Positions 52,470 through 61,531 of a DNA stretch of 64,000 bases are shown here, in pieces (position 1 is the stretch's first letter; each line of letters begins with the position of its first letter). Under the pieces are notes generated by a model that was not told the origin of the DNA, did no database searches, and saw nothing but the letters and a program-made list of their open reading frames with translations. The position numbers and the translations under genes are program-made. Location: positions 5,593,501 to 5,657,500 of the forward strand of contig NZ_CP125380.1 of the NCBI RefSeq assembly GCF_034009455.1, written 5' to 3'. This DNA comes from Pseudomonas sp. P5_109. GTDB lineage: Bacteria; Pseudomonadota; Gammaproteobacteria; Pseudomonadales; Pseudomonadaceae.

Positions 52470-53405
52470 TCAACCACGGGGCAGGAACACATCGGCCAGC
52501 AGTTGATTGCGCGGCAATCCCGCCAGGTACAGGCGCCGGGCAAAGGCGTCGACACTGTCGGGGGCTCCGCAGAGTAAGGCCAGGGTTTGCCGCGAAACAA
52601 GGCGCAGTTGCGCCAAAGCCGCTGGCAACTCGGCCGGGGTCCACAGTTCGACACTCAGGTTCGGACGGCTGGCGGCCATGGCTTGCAGCGGTTTGGCCAG
52701 GTAATGCTCATCCGCATCATGGGCCAGGTGAATGACGCGGATGGCGCCCTGGTGATCCTGCCGCAACGCTTCGCGCAATACGCCAAACAATGGCCCCAAC
52801 CCGGTACCGGCGGCCATCAACCACAACGGCCGGGCGTGCCAGTCCGGGTCGTAATGCAAGGCGCCGCCGCGCAGCTCACCGAGACGGATCGCATCGCCGA
52901 TGCGCAGTTGCCTGGCGGAATCGCTGAATTCCCCGGGCTTGCGGCAATCGAGATGAAACTCCAGGAATCGGTCTTCCTGCGGCAGGCTCGCGAGGGAATA
53001 TGGCCGCGCCACGCTGCCCGCCCACAACACCAGGTGCTGGCCGGCGCTGTAGCGCAACGGTCGCTGGGGGATTACGCGTAGACGCAGGACCGTGGCGCTC
53101 AACCAATCGACGGCAGCCACTTCGGCCGGTCGGCCATCGGTTTGCGGGTCGAAGGCATGCACCTGCAAGTCCTCAATCACCTGGCACTGACACGCCAGCC
53201 GCCAGCCCTGTTCACGCTGCTGAGCACTCAGGGCATCGGGGCGGCTGTCGCTCGGCAGCCCCCGTACACACTGCACCAGGCACGCATGGCAACTGCCGGC
53301 GCGGCAACTGTAAGGCACTGGCACGCCGTTCTGATTCAACGCGTCGAGCAGGTTGCTGCCCGCCGCCACCGACCAGTGGCGCTCGCCGACCCGCAGTTCA
53401 GGCAT
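52470..53405 (-). CDS. Iron-sulfur-binding ferredoxin reductase
   Basis: A 311-residue electron-transfer protein. The N-terminal plant-type 2Fe-2S ferredoxin domain has PYSCRAGSCHACLV (CxxxxCxxC) and a fourth Cys in RLACQCQV. FAD-binding RPYSLASLPQ and an NAD-binding domain (LMAAGTGLGPLFGVL) follow. It resembles oxygenase reductases, but no oxygenase gene is near. ATG 53405 lies inside the end of the sadC-like gene (8-base overlap). Confidence 0.92.
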   Translation of the reverse strand: MPELRVGERHWSVAAGSNLLDALNQNGVPVPYSCRAGSCHACLVQCVRGLPSDSRPDALSAQQREQGWRLACQCQVIEDLQVHAFDPQTDGRPAEVAAVDWLSATVLRLRVIPQRPLRYSAGQHLVLWAGSVARPYSLASLPQEDRFLEFHLDCRKPGEFSDSARQLRIGDAIRLGELRGGALHYDPDWHARPLWLMAAGTGLGPLFGVLREALRQDHQGAIRVIHLAHDADEHYLAKPLQAMAASRPNLSVELWTPAELPAALAQLRLVSRQTLALLCGAPDSVDAFARRLYLAGLPRNQLLADVFLPRG

Positions 53406-54516
53406 CGACGTTCTCCCACGCTGCCGCGCATCGGTTGCGGCCGTCACGCTTGGCGCGATAGAGCGCCTGATCGGCCCGTTGCAGTGCGTCATCGAGGTCA
53501 TCGCCCAGTTCCAGCAGGGTCATGCCGGCGGACAGGCTGAGGTTGCGCACATTCAGACCGATCAACTCGACATCGGTGAACGCGATGCGCAGCCGTTCGC
53601 AGCACGAGGTCAGACTGTCGGCATCGCAATCGGGCAGCAGCACCACGAACTCTTCACCGCCGTAACGGGCCAGAACGTCACCGTCACGCAGGCACGCGGT
53701 CGCGACGCCGGAAAAGGCTTGCAGCACCTGATCGCCAGCGGCATGCCCATGCAGGTCGTTGATGCGTTTGAAATGGTCGAGGTCGATCAGCGCCAGGCCG
53801 TGCACGACATCGGCGTCCATGGCGTGCAATTCGCGCGACGCCAGGCGCAGGAAGTGCCGGCGATTGAACAGACCGGTGAGCTCGTCGGTGGCCACCAGGT
53901 CTTCTAGCTGGCGCATCATCCCGCGCAACGTGTCCTGGTGCGCCTGCAAGGCAAAACGCCGCTGGCGCATACGCTGCCGCGAGGCCTGGACGTAACGTGC
54001 ATACAACACCAGCCACACCAGCACGATGAACAGCACACAAACCTGCAACACCGCCATGGCCGGGTCGGGTAACTGGAAGTGATAGCCCTCCCACAGCGTG
54101 ATCGCGCTGAAGCTGAAAAACACCAGCAGTGCGCAACGCACAAAGGACCGGCGTGACAGATGGAACAGGCCGAACAGCAGGATCAGCACGTAAAACACCA
54201 GGAACGCGCCTCGGGCTTCGTCCAGATGGGCGATCAGCCAGGTTTGCCAGCCCAGCCCCAGCAACACTTGCGCCTCGGTCAGGCTGGGATCTGCGAAACG
54301 CAGGTTGCAGCCGCTGTAGAACACGGCAAACAGGATGACCTGGCTGGTTACGACCAGTGCGCTGCCGGTGGCGACACTGGACAGCGGCGCGTCGTAGTGA
54401 CCGGTAAAAAAAGCCAGCCACAACAACAGCAGTGCCAGGGCATAGGTGCCGGCCGCGAGGGCGAAACGTTTGAGCAACAGGCGCTGGATGGCGTTATGGG
54501 TCAATCGTTGACTCAC
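53398..54516 (-). CDS. sadC: SadC-like membrane diguanylate cyclase
   Basis: A 372-residue protein with six membrane helices in residues about 20-175, a coiled-coil linker and a GGDEF domain. The active site is ARYGGEEF, and the product-inhibition I-site RDGD lies five residues before it. Both are intact, so the enzyme should make c-di-GMP with feedback control. The order reductase-sadC-fumA matches P. aeruginosa, where SadC controls attachment. GTG 54516 is my choice; a TTG one codon earlier is possible and neither has a strong ribosome site. Confidence 0.88.
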   Translation of the reverse strand: MSQRLTHNAIQRLLLKRFALAAGTYALALLLLWLAFFTGHYDAPLSSVATGSALVVTSQVILFAVFYSGCNLRFADPSLTEAQVLLGLGWQTWLIAHLDEARGAFLVFYVLILLFGLFHLSRRSFVRCALLVFFSFSAITLWEGYHFQLPDPAMAVLQVCVLFIVLVWLVLYARYVQASRQRMRQRRFALQAHQDTLRGMMRQLEDLVATDELTGLFNRRHFLRLASRELHAMDADVVHGLALIDLDHFKRINDLHGHAAGDQVLQAFSGVATACLRDGDVLARYGGEEFVVLLPDCDADSLTSCCERLRIAFTDVELIGLNVRNLSLSAGMTLLELGDDLDDALQRADQALYRAKRDGRNRCAAAWENVDA

Positions 54517-54631
54517 CAAATGAAAGAGACTGACAGAGCGTCCTACTCTACAGACCGTATGTCACTTTAGTGGCGTGGCCTATAAATGACCATTCAATTT
54601 TCGGGATGGACGGACTGAGCCTTGCACGAAC

Positions 54632-54781
54632 CTGTGGCGAGGGGGCTTGTCGGACCGCCGCATCGCCCCGTTGGACTGCGAAGCAGTCCCGGCAACAGAC
54701 AACTCATTGAATCAGGTGGATCGTTTTCACCGGTTTTGCGGTTGCTTCGCAACCGAACGGGGGCAAGCCCCCTCGCCACAA
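54632..54781. repeat. Long inverted repeat, class C-like
   Basis: CTGTGGCGAGGGGGCTTGTC at the left and GGGGGCAAGCCCCCTCGCCA at the right. The interior carries smaller inverted pairs such as GACTGC..GCAGTC and GGTTGC..GCAACC. The span (150 bases) is longer than other pairs here. Confidence 0.8.
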
Positions 54782-54871
54782 AAGCCACGCACGCCTCTTG
54801 CCGCTTCAAACTTGCCGCCAATAGCTGCTCCTATGCGACCAACGATTGACTACCGGCGCGTGTGCCTGCCT

Positions 54872-54898
54872 TTGATGCGCGGTATACTGCCGCGCCTT
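54872..54898 (+). promoter_or_regulatory. Candidate fumA promoter
   Basis: TTGATG (54872-54877), 15-base spacer, TATACT (54893-54898). It would start transcription near 54905, giving a leader of about 110 bases that includes the 54934-54977 hairpin. Confidence 0.45.
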
Positions 54899-54933
54899 TT
54901 TAGCGTCGCGCCAGCTTGCCCGGCGTGCCTTGA

Positions 54934-54977
54934 AAGGTGCTTGCAACCGACCGATGCACCCAAGCTGCAAGCACCTT
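54934..54977 (+). other. 12-bp hairpin in the fumA leader
   Basis: AAGGTGCTTGCA and its exact inverse TGCAAGCACCTT are separated by 20 bases, and the structure ends 35 bases before the fumA ATG. There is no T run, so it is not a plain terminator. It may affect mRNA stability or translation. Confidence 0.6.
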
Positions 54978-55012
54978 ATTGAATGTTCCCGTCTTTTAGA
55001 GGAGCGCGACTC

Positions 55013-56536
55013 ATGACCGTGATCAAGCAAGACGACCTGATTCAGAGCGTTGCCGACGCCCTGCAGTTCATTTCCTATTACCACCCCGTGGATTTCATCC
55101 AGGCAATGCACGAAGCCTACCTGCGCGAAGAATCGCCAGCGGCCCGTGACTCGATGGCACAGATCCTGATCAACTCGCGCATGTGCGCCACCGGCCACCG
55201 GCCGATCTGCCAGGACACCGGTATCGTCACCGTGTTTGTCCGCGTGGGTATGGACGTGCGCTGGGATGGCGCCACCATGGGCCTGGACGACATGATCAAC
55301 GAAGGCGTGCGTCGCGCCTACAACCTGCCGGAAAACGTCCTGCGTGCTTCGATCCTCGCCGACCCGGCGGGCGCTCGCAAGAACACCAAGGACAACACCC
55401 CGGCCGTTATCCACTACTCCATCGTTCCGGGTAACACCGTGGAAGTGGACGTGGCGGCCAAGGGCGGCGGTTCCGAGAACAAGTCGAAGATGGCCATGCT
55501 CAACCCGTCCGACTCGATCGTCGACTGGGTTCTGAAGACCGTTCCGACCATGGGCGCCGGCTGGTGCCCACCGGGCATGCTCGGCATCGGCATCGGCGGC
55601 ACCGCCGAGAAAGCCGCCGTTATGGCCAAGGAAGTGTTGATGGAATCCATCGACATTCACGAGCTCAAGGCCCGTGGCCCGCAGAACCGCATTGAAGAAA
55701 TGCGCCTGGAGCTGTTCGAGAAGGTCAACCAGCTGGGCATCGGTGCCCAGGGCCTCGGTGGCCTGACCACCGTGCTCGACGTAAAAATCATGGACTACCC
55801 GACCCACGCAGCCTCGCTGCCGGTGTGCATGATCCCGAACTGCGCCGCCACCCGTCACGCACACTTCGTGCTCGACGGCTCCGGCCCGGCTTCGCTGGAA
55901 GCGCCACCGCTGGACGCCTACCCGGAAATCGTCTGGGAAGCCGGTCCGTCGGCCCGCCGCGTCAACCTCGACACCCTGACCCCGGAAGACGTGCAAAGCT
56001 GGAAGCCGGGCGAAACCGTCCTGCTCAACGGCAAGATGCTCACCGGTCGCGACGCCGCGCACAAGCGCATGGTCGAGATGCTGAACAAGGGCGAAACCCT
56101 GCCGGTAGACCTCAAGGGTCGCTTCATCTACTACGTCGGCCCGGTTGATCCGGTCGGTGACGAAGTGGTTGGCCCGGCCGGTCCTACCACCGCGACGCGG
56201 ATGGACAAGTTCACCCGCCAGATCCTCGAGCAGACCGGCTTGCTGGGCATGATCGGCAAATCCGAGCGCGGCCCGACCGCGATCGAAGCGATCAAGGACA
56301 ACAAGGCCGTGTACCTGATGGCCGTCGGCGGCGCCGCTTACCTGGTCGCCCAGGCGATCAAGAAGTCCAAGGTGCTGGCGTTTGCCGAACTGGGCATGGA
56401 AGCGATCTACGAGTTCGAAGTCAAGGACATGCCGGTCACCGTTGCAGTCGACAGCAAGGGCGAGTCGGTACACATCACTGGTCCTGCCATCTGGCAGAAG
56501 AAGATCAGTGAAAGTTTGGCGGTGGAAGTGCAGTAA
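55013..56536 (+). CDS. fumA: Class I fumarate hydratase (iron-sulfur)
   Basis: The enzyme interconverts fumarate and malate with an oxygen-sensitive [4Fe-4S] cluster. The 507-residue protein has the class I landmarks RPICQDTGIVTVFV (cluster Cys), GTAEKAAVMAKEVLM, MIPNCAATRHAHFVLDG and VGPAGPTTATRMDKFT. GAGGAG lies 9 bases before ATG 55013. Class I enzymes are replaced by class II FumC in iron limitation, so iron control is likely. Confidence 0.96.
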   Translation: MTVIKQDDLIQSVADALQFISYYHPVDFIQAMHEAYLREESPAARDSMAQILINSRMCATGHRPICQDTGIVTVFVRVGMDVRWDGATMGLDDMINEGVRRAYNLPENVLRASILADPAGARKNTKDNTPAVIHYSIVPGNTVEVDVAAKGGGSENKSKMAMLNPSDSIVDWVLKTVPTMGAGWCPPGMLGIGIGGTAEKAAVMAKEVLMESIDIHELKARGPQNRIEEMRLELFEKVNQLGIGAQGLGGLTTVLDVKIMDYPTHAASLPVCMIPNCAATRHAHFVLDGSGPASLEAPPLDAYPEIVWEAGPSARRVNLDTLTPEDVQSWKPGETVLLNGKMLTGRDAAHKRMVEMLNKGETLPVDLKGRFIYYVGPVDPVGDEVVGPAGPTTATRMDKFTRQILEQTGLLGMIGKSERGPTAIEAIKDNKAVYLMAVGGAAYLVAQAIKKSKVLAFAELGMEAIYEFEVKDMPVTVAVDSKGESVHITGPAIWQKKISESLAVEVQ

Positions 56537-56557
56537 ACGCTGACAGGGCTCCATGAG

Positions 56558-56592
56558 AACCGGTCTGCCAGCAACGGCAGACCGGTTTTTTT
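56558..56592 (+). terminator. Terminator of fumA
   Basis: AACCGGTCTGCC, loop AGCAAC, GGCAGACCGGTT, then seven T or so, about 20 bases past the stop. Confidence 0.93.
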
Positions 56593-56657
56593 ACGCCTGA
56601 TAAAAAGTGATCGAAGGCTCGAACCTGCGCATCATTTGATCTGAAAACACCGGGCTG

Positions 56658-56677
56658 ACCTGTCAGATCTGACAGGT
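56658..56677. promoter_or_regulatory. Perfect palindromic operator candidate upstream of the TcB gene
   Basis: A perfect 20-base palindrome with core CTGTCAGATCTGACAG, centred about 78 bases before ATG 56745 and 65 bases past the fumA terminator. It fits a dimeric repressor site. It also matches the LexA skeleton CTGT-N8-ACAG, though the centre is not the usual AT-rich run. Confidence 0.65.
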
Positions 56678-56680
56678 TAC

Positions 56681-56703
56681 AGCCATCAGTGTCGCTGATA
56701 GCT
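56681..56703 (+). other. Leader hairpin before the TcB gene
   Basis: ATCAG, loop TGTCG, CTGAT, extended by AGC/GCT across one mismatch. It lies between the palindrome and the start codon. Confidence 0.45.
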
Positions 56704-56744
56704 TGAATGCACTCGATGCACTCTCTGTCACGGCGGACACTTCC

Positions 56745-59700
56745 ATGGCAACTGAACAGCAAGGCACCATTGAAATCAACGCCCCCGCCCTCCCCAAGGG
56801 CGGAGGTGCCATCCAGAGCATCGGCAAGGGCTCGGGTGGTGTCGGTAGCAAAGGAACCGCATCACAGGAACTGCCGCTGCCAATCAGCAAGGCACCCAAT
56901 CGTGGCCTGGTTCCGCCCCTGAGCCTGGGTTACAGCAGCGACGTCGGCAACAGTCCGTTCGGCATCGGCTGGCACCTGACCACCAATGCCATCACCCTGC
57001 GCACCGTCAAGGGTGTGCCGAAGTATGACGGCAACGATCAGGTGGTCGGCCCCGGTGGTGATGTGTGGATGCCCGAGAAGAATGACGATGGCAAAGTCAT
57101 TTCAAAATTGGTATCCGAATACAACGGCGTTCAGTTAGGTGCTCACCAGGTCGTGCGCTACTGGCCGCGGGTCGAAGGCGCTTTCGATTTGATCGAGCAC
57201 TGGACCAAAGAGGGTGATGCCGACAATCCAGCGGGCTTCTGGCTGATCCATGGTGCGGACGGCAGCTTGCACTGCTACGGCAAAACCGAAGCGTCACGCC
57301 GGGCCGATCCGATCGAAAAGTCCCACGTCGGTGTTTGGCTGATCGATGAAAGCCTGAACCTGCGCGGTGAACATGTGGTGTACCTGTACCAGGCGGAAGT
57401 CGAAGCGCCGACCGCCCCGCAGTTCCGCGACTTCCGCAGCCAGCGTTACCTGCGTCGGGTTCTGTACGGTAATGCCCAGGCCAACGCCAACCTGTATGCA
57501 TGGAAAGCCGATGGCTGGAAAGACGCGACCTGGCATTTCCACCTGCTGTTTGACTACGGCGAACGCAGTGCCGACCTGACGCAAGTGCCGGTTTACGACT
57601 TGCCCGGCATAGAACGCGGCGAGTGGGGCGCACCGCGCAAGGACCCCTTCTGGAACTACGCCTACGGGTTCGAACTGGGTTCCCGGCGCCTGTGCCGTCA
57701 GGTCCTGATGTTTCACCAGTTCACCGAAGAACTGGGTAACGACCCGGTGCTGGTCCAGCGCCTGCTGCTCGAACATCGCCCGAGCACGCTGGGTTACAAC
57801 CACCTGACCGCCGCGCACATCCAGGCCTATGACAACCAGGGGCAGATGGAAAGTCGCCCGCCCATGGAGTTTTTCTACAACCCGTTTGAACTTGACCCCA
57901 CGCGCGAAGGTTACAGCGAGTTCCCCGAGATGCCGGGGCTCAATGACGGTCAGCGCTATCAACTGGTGGACTTGTATGGCGAGGGCATGCCCGGCGTGCT
58001 GTTCAGCAGCGACAAGGCCTGGTACTACCGAGAACCGCTGCGCGCCGACAGTGGTGGCAACGACGTGAGTTATGGCGACTGGGAGTTATTGCCCGGTATT
58101 CCCGTGGCCGATAGCAGCAAGCCCATTCGCCAGTCCCTCAGCGACCTGACTGGCGACGGCAAGCTCGACTGGGTAATCGCCCGCCCCGGCCTGTCCGGCT
58201 TTTTCACCCTGAATCCTGACCGAAGCTGGTCGAACTTCGTGGCCTACCTGGCGTGTCCCAATGAGTTTTTTCATCCCATGGCGCAATTGGCGGACCTGGT
58301 GGGTGACGGCCTGACCGACCTGGCCTTGATCGGCCCGCGTAGCGTGCGCCTGTATTCAAGCCGTCGCGCCGTCGGGTTCAGCCATGGGACCAACGTGCCT
58401 CATGACGACGACTCGCTCCCCTTGTTGAGCAGCACCCAGACCGAACTGGTGGCTTTCAGCGATCCGCTGGGCAGCGCGACACAACACTTGATCCGCATCC
58501 GCCACAACGAAGTCAAAGTCTGGCCGAATCTGGGGCATGGAAAATTCGGCAAGGGTTTCATCCTTTGCCAGCTGGATTTCAAGTATGCAGAGTTCGATTC
58601 GTCGCGGGTGCGGCTGGCGGACCTGGACGGCTCGGGCGCGGTAGACCTGATCTACCTGGAGTCCGACGGTTTCCGGGTATACATGAATCATGGCGGCAAA
58701 GGCTTCGAAAATGACTATGTGAAAATGCCATGGCCGCAAGGAGTGCGTTACGACCGCTTCTGCCAAGTGAGCATCGCTGACGTGCAAGGGCTGGGTTGTT
58801 CCAGTCTGATCCTCACCGTGCCTCACATGAAGCCCCAGCATTGGCGCTATGACTTCGTCAACGCCAAACCGTATCTGGTCAATGCCAGCCACAACAACAT
58901 GGGCGCCGTGACAGGCGTGAGTTATCGCAGTTCGGCCCAGGAATGGCTGGACGAAAAAGCCGAGCTGATCGCGGCCGGCAAAGCGCCTGTTTCACACCTG
59001 CCGTTCGCCATGCACCTGGTCAGCCGGCAGACTCAGCTGGATGAAATCACCGATAACCGGCTGACCCAGTGCTTCACCTATCGCCAGGGTTTTTACGACA
59101 GTTACGAGCGCGAGTTCAGGGGGTTCGGCCTGCTGCTGCAGACCGATACCGAAGCTTCGGCGGCTGAACGCTCAAGCCTGGGTTTCACCGCGCCGATCCT
59201 GAGCAAAACCTGGTTTCACACCGGCCGCGCCATCGACATGCGCGACGACGGTTACTACGCCGGCGACGCAAAGGCAGTGCCACTGCGCCCGACGCTTGTG
59301 CACGAGTATCACCTCAACGACGCAGCGGGTCGTGTGATTGATCCCGACGAAGACCTCGCCCGCGAAATAGCTCGTACCCTCAGCGGCTCGGTGCTGCGCG
59401 CGGAGGTGTTTGCCGCCGACGACGATCCCGAAACGGCCGTGCCCTACTCCGTGCAGGAAAACCGCGCGCTCATTCGCCAGTTGCGCCCCAAGGGCAAACA
59501 TCATCCCTATGCCGTGCTGCAATCACTGGCGCTGGAAAGCATCGCTTACCAATACGAGCCGCAGGTGGCCGACGACCCATTGGTCCAGCACACACTCAAC
59601 CTGCAGTGGGACAAGTTCGGCAGCCTCACCCACGGTTTTGTCGTGCACTACGCCCGGCGCAAGACCGACAAGGACAGTCCGCCCTTCGCCGTCGAAACGC

Positions 59701-61379
59701 CTGGCGACGAAAGCGATGAAGACTACGAGAACAGATGGTGGCTGGACGCCCATGACGAAGCACAACAGTGCTGGTACCTGACCGAAGCCAAGGCCGAGTA
59801 CCGCCATCTGGAAAATCCTGACGGTTGGCGTCTGGGCATCCCCTATCGTCAGCGCGGCAATGCGCTGGTGCTGGATAAGGACGAACTCAAGCCTGTCGAC
59901 ATCCACCACGAAAACTTCCTCGAGCGGGCCGTCGACGGCGGAGCCTGGGCAACCCGGGCGGTGCTGACCCGTTTGTCGCTGCAACGCTATCAGGATCCGG
60001 CCTCAGGCCAGTTACTGGACCCGGATAAACTGGTCTTCAGCGCCCTGCCCGACTACACGGAAACCGCCGAACTGGATGCCACCGCCCTGAGCGCCTACGA
60101 CAAACTCAAGGACGCGGACGGCAACATGCCGTTCAACCTCAAGGAGAAACTCGAATCCCCAGAAGTCGGCTATCACATCATTGATCGGTTCTTGCCAGAC
60201 GCTCCTGCAGGTGAACCCAAGGACCCGACCAATGCCAAGAGCTTTCTGTGGTCCGTGCGCAAAAGCTTCCCCACGTACCATGGCCTGGACAGTTTTTATA
60301 ACGTCGAGAAGTTCCAGCAGACCAAGAGCCATGGCATCACCACGGTCGCCTATGACAAACACTGGTGCCTGAGCACCGCCGTCACCCTGCCGGATGGCTG
60401 CACGACACGGATTCTCGATGTCGACTACCGATCGTTCCTGCCCGCAGGCATCATCGACCCCAATCAAAACACCCAGGAGGCTCGCTACAACGCGTTCGGC
60501 GAAGTGCTGGTGACCAGCTTCCACGGCACGGAACTGGGTGTCGAGGTCGGTTTCTACCCGCTCAGCGGCTACCAGCCACCGGAAGACCGCACGCCAGCGG
60601 GCGCTATCGCCGACAAGCACAAAGCCATCGGCAACTACGCCACTGCCACATTCTCTGCGCCCTTCAGCTGGATGGGCAAAGTCCCCGCGATCGATCCCAC
60701 GCAATGGCTGCGCTGGGCTCGCAACGAAGGTTTTGTATTGCCCGACGGCCATATCTGTAGCCGGGCTCGCGTGCATCTCGAGGGCTTGCAAAATCCTTCA
60801 GCGGACGAGCAGCGGCTGCAGCGCTACATCGAGAATGCTCATCGCGAACCCGTACATGTCGTCACCTTGCAGGCCGACCGTTATCCCGGCGATCCGGAGC
60901 TGCAAATCCGCGCGGCCATCGCCTGCTGGGACGGTTTCGGCCGTTCCCTGCAAACCAAGCAAGAAGTCGAACCCGGACTGGCCTGGTGGGTGCACGAAAA
61001 TGGCGAACTGACACTCGACAACTACGGCCGCCCCAAGGAAGCACAGGCAGAGCGGCGCTGGCGAGTCAGCGAACGGGTCGAATACAACAACAAAGGTGAG
61101 AAAGTGCGGATCTATCGCCCTTACTTTGCCAGCGCCTATCGCTACATCAACGACGCTTCGATTCGCGAATCGGGCTACCACGACCAACAGTTCTACGACG
61201 CCGCCGGCCGCCCGACACACACCGTTCTGGCGAAAAAAATGTTGCAGGGCCATCCACCGCAAGAGAAACCGTTGCGCCGCGAACAACGCTATCGCACCTG
61301 GTACAACATTGCCTTTGATGAGAACGACTTGTTTGATCCGCCGCACGCAAAACGGCAGACGAACTGGACAATCCATTGA
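56745..61379 (+). CDS. Orphan TcB-type insecticidal toxin complex protein (SpvB/TcdB family)
   Basis: A 1544-residue protein. It opens with the SpvB/TcB motif INAPALPKGGGAIQSIGKG, then LPLPISKAPNRGLVPPLSLG and NSPFGIGWHL. A stretch with FG-GAP/VCBS-like propeller repeats follows (DLTGDGKLDWVIARPG, ADLVGDGLTDLALIGP and ADLDGSGAVDLIYLES, about residues 465-635). The TcdB middle regions and the usual TcB end (QQFYDAAGRPTHTVLAKKM, WYNIAFDENDLFD) complete it. Known TcB proteins are about 1480 residues and form half of the cocoon that encloses the TcC toxin. No TcA or TcC gene lies nearby. ATG 56745 is preferred; a TTG at 56703 would add 14 residues. No signal peptide is present. Confidence 0.9.
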   Translation: MATEQQGTIEINAPALPKGGGAIQSIGKGSGGVGSKGTASQELPLPISKAPNRGLVPPLSLGYSSDVGNSPFGIGWHLTTNAITLRTVKGVPKYDGNDQVVGPGGDVWMPEKNDDGKVISKLVSEYNGVQLGAHQVVRYWPRVEGAFDLIEHWTKEGDADNPAGFWLIHGADGSLHCYGKTEASRRADPIEKSHVGVWLIDESLNLRGEHVVYLYQAEVEAPTAPQFRDFRSQRYLRRVLYGNAQANANLYAWKADGWKDATWHFHLLFDYGERSADLTQVPVYDLPGIERGEWGAPRKDPFWNYAYGFELGSRRLCRQVLMFHQFTEELGNDPVLVQRLLLEHRPSTLGYNHLTAAHIQAYDNQGQMESRPPMEFFYNPFELDPTREGYSEFPEMPGLNDGQRYQLVDLYGEGMPGVLFSSDKAWYYREPLRADSGGNDVSYGDWELLPGIPVADSSKPIRQSLSDLTGDGKLDWVIARPGLSGFFTLNPDRSWSNFVAYLACPNEFFHPMAQLADLVGDGLTDLALIGPRSVRLYSSRRAVGFSHGTNVPHDDDSLPLLSSTQTELVAFSDPLGSATQHLIRIRHNEVKVWPNLGHGKFGKGFILCQLDFKYAEFDSSRVRLADLDGSGAVDLIYLESDGFRVYMNHGGKGFENDYVKMPWPQGVRYDRFCQVSIADVQGLGCSSLILTVPHMKPQHWRYDFVNAKPYLVNASHNNMGAVTGVSYRSSAQEWLDEKAELIAAGKAPVSHLPFAMHLVSRQTQLDEITDNRLTQCFTYRQGFYDSYEREFRGFGLLLQTDTEASAAERSSLGFTAPILSKTWFHTGRAIDMRDDGYYAGDAKAVPLRPTLVHEYHLNDAAGRVIDPDEDLAREIARTLSGSVLRAEVFAADDDPETAVPYSVQENRALIRQLRPKGKHHPYAVLQSLALESIAYQYEPQVADDPLVQHTLNLQWDKFGSLTHGFVVHYARRKTDKDSPPFAVETPGDESDEDYENRWWLDAHDEAQQCWYLTEAKAEYRHLENPDGWRLGIPYRQRGNALVLDKDELKPVDIHHENFLERAVDGGAWATRAVLTRLSLQRYQDPASGQLLDPDKLVFSALPDYTETAELDATALSAYDKLKDADGNMPFNLKEKLESPEVGYHIIDRFLPDAPAGEPKDPTNAKSFLWSVRKSFPTYHGLDSFYNVEKFQQTKSHGITTVAYDKHWCLSTAVTLPDGCTTRILDVDYRSFLPAGIIDPNQNTQEARYNAFGEVLVTSFHGTELGVEVGFYPLSGYQPPEDRTPAGAIADKHKAIGNYATATFSAPFSWMGKVPAIDPTQWLRWARNEGFVLPDGHICSRARVHLEGLQNPSADEQRLQRYIENAHREPVHVVTLQADRYPGDPELQIRAAIACWDGFGRSLQTKQEVEPGLAWWVHENGELTLDNYGRPKEAQAERRWRVSERVEYNNKGEKVRIYRPYFASAYRYINDASIRESGYHDQQFYDAAGRPTHTVLAKKMLQGHPPQEKPLRREQRYRTWYNIAFDENDLFDPPHAKRQTNWTIH

Positions 61380-61409
61380 ACGCCTGACAAGTCGTTGAGC
61401 AATGGGATG

Positions 61410-61436
61410 GCCGAGGTTGTCAAACACAACCTTGGC
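61410..61436 (+). terminator. Inverted repeat past the TcB gene
   Basis: GCCGAGGTTGT and ACAACCTTGGC (one mismatch) around loop CAAAC, 30 bases past the stop. There is no T run, so this is a weak terminator candidate. Confidence 0.45.
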
Positions 61437-61531
61437 TGATGCGGGGCGGCGGATCTCCTGCAACCCTTGTCTCTTCAAGCGGGTGCGCCATGCTATCGTG
61501 CCCGCCCGACTTTCTACCTGTTTGTGCCAGC

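Larger units (their letters stand above)
54517..55012. other. Divergent sadC/fumA intergenic region
   Basis: 496 bases without a gene. It contains a class C repeat pair (54632-54781), a fumA promoter candidate TTGATG-N15-TATACT (54872-54898), a 12-bp leader hairpin (54934-54977) and the ribosome site GAGGAG (54999-55004). Confidence 0.6.

Noticed and set aside
56703..56744. TTG start for the TcB gene adding 14 residues
   Set aside because: The extra residues are not TcB-like, and the ATG at 56745 gives an N-terminus closer to known TcB proteins. The site before the TTG is a hairpin.
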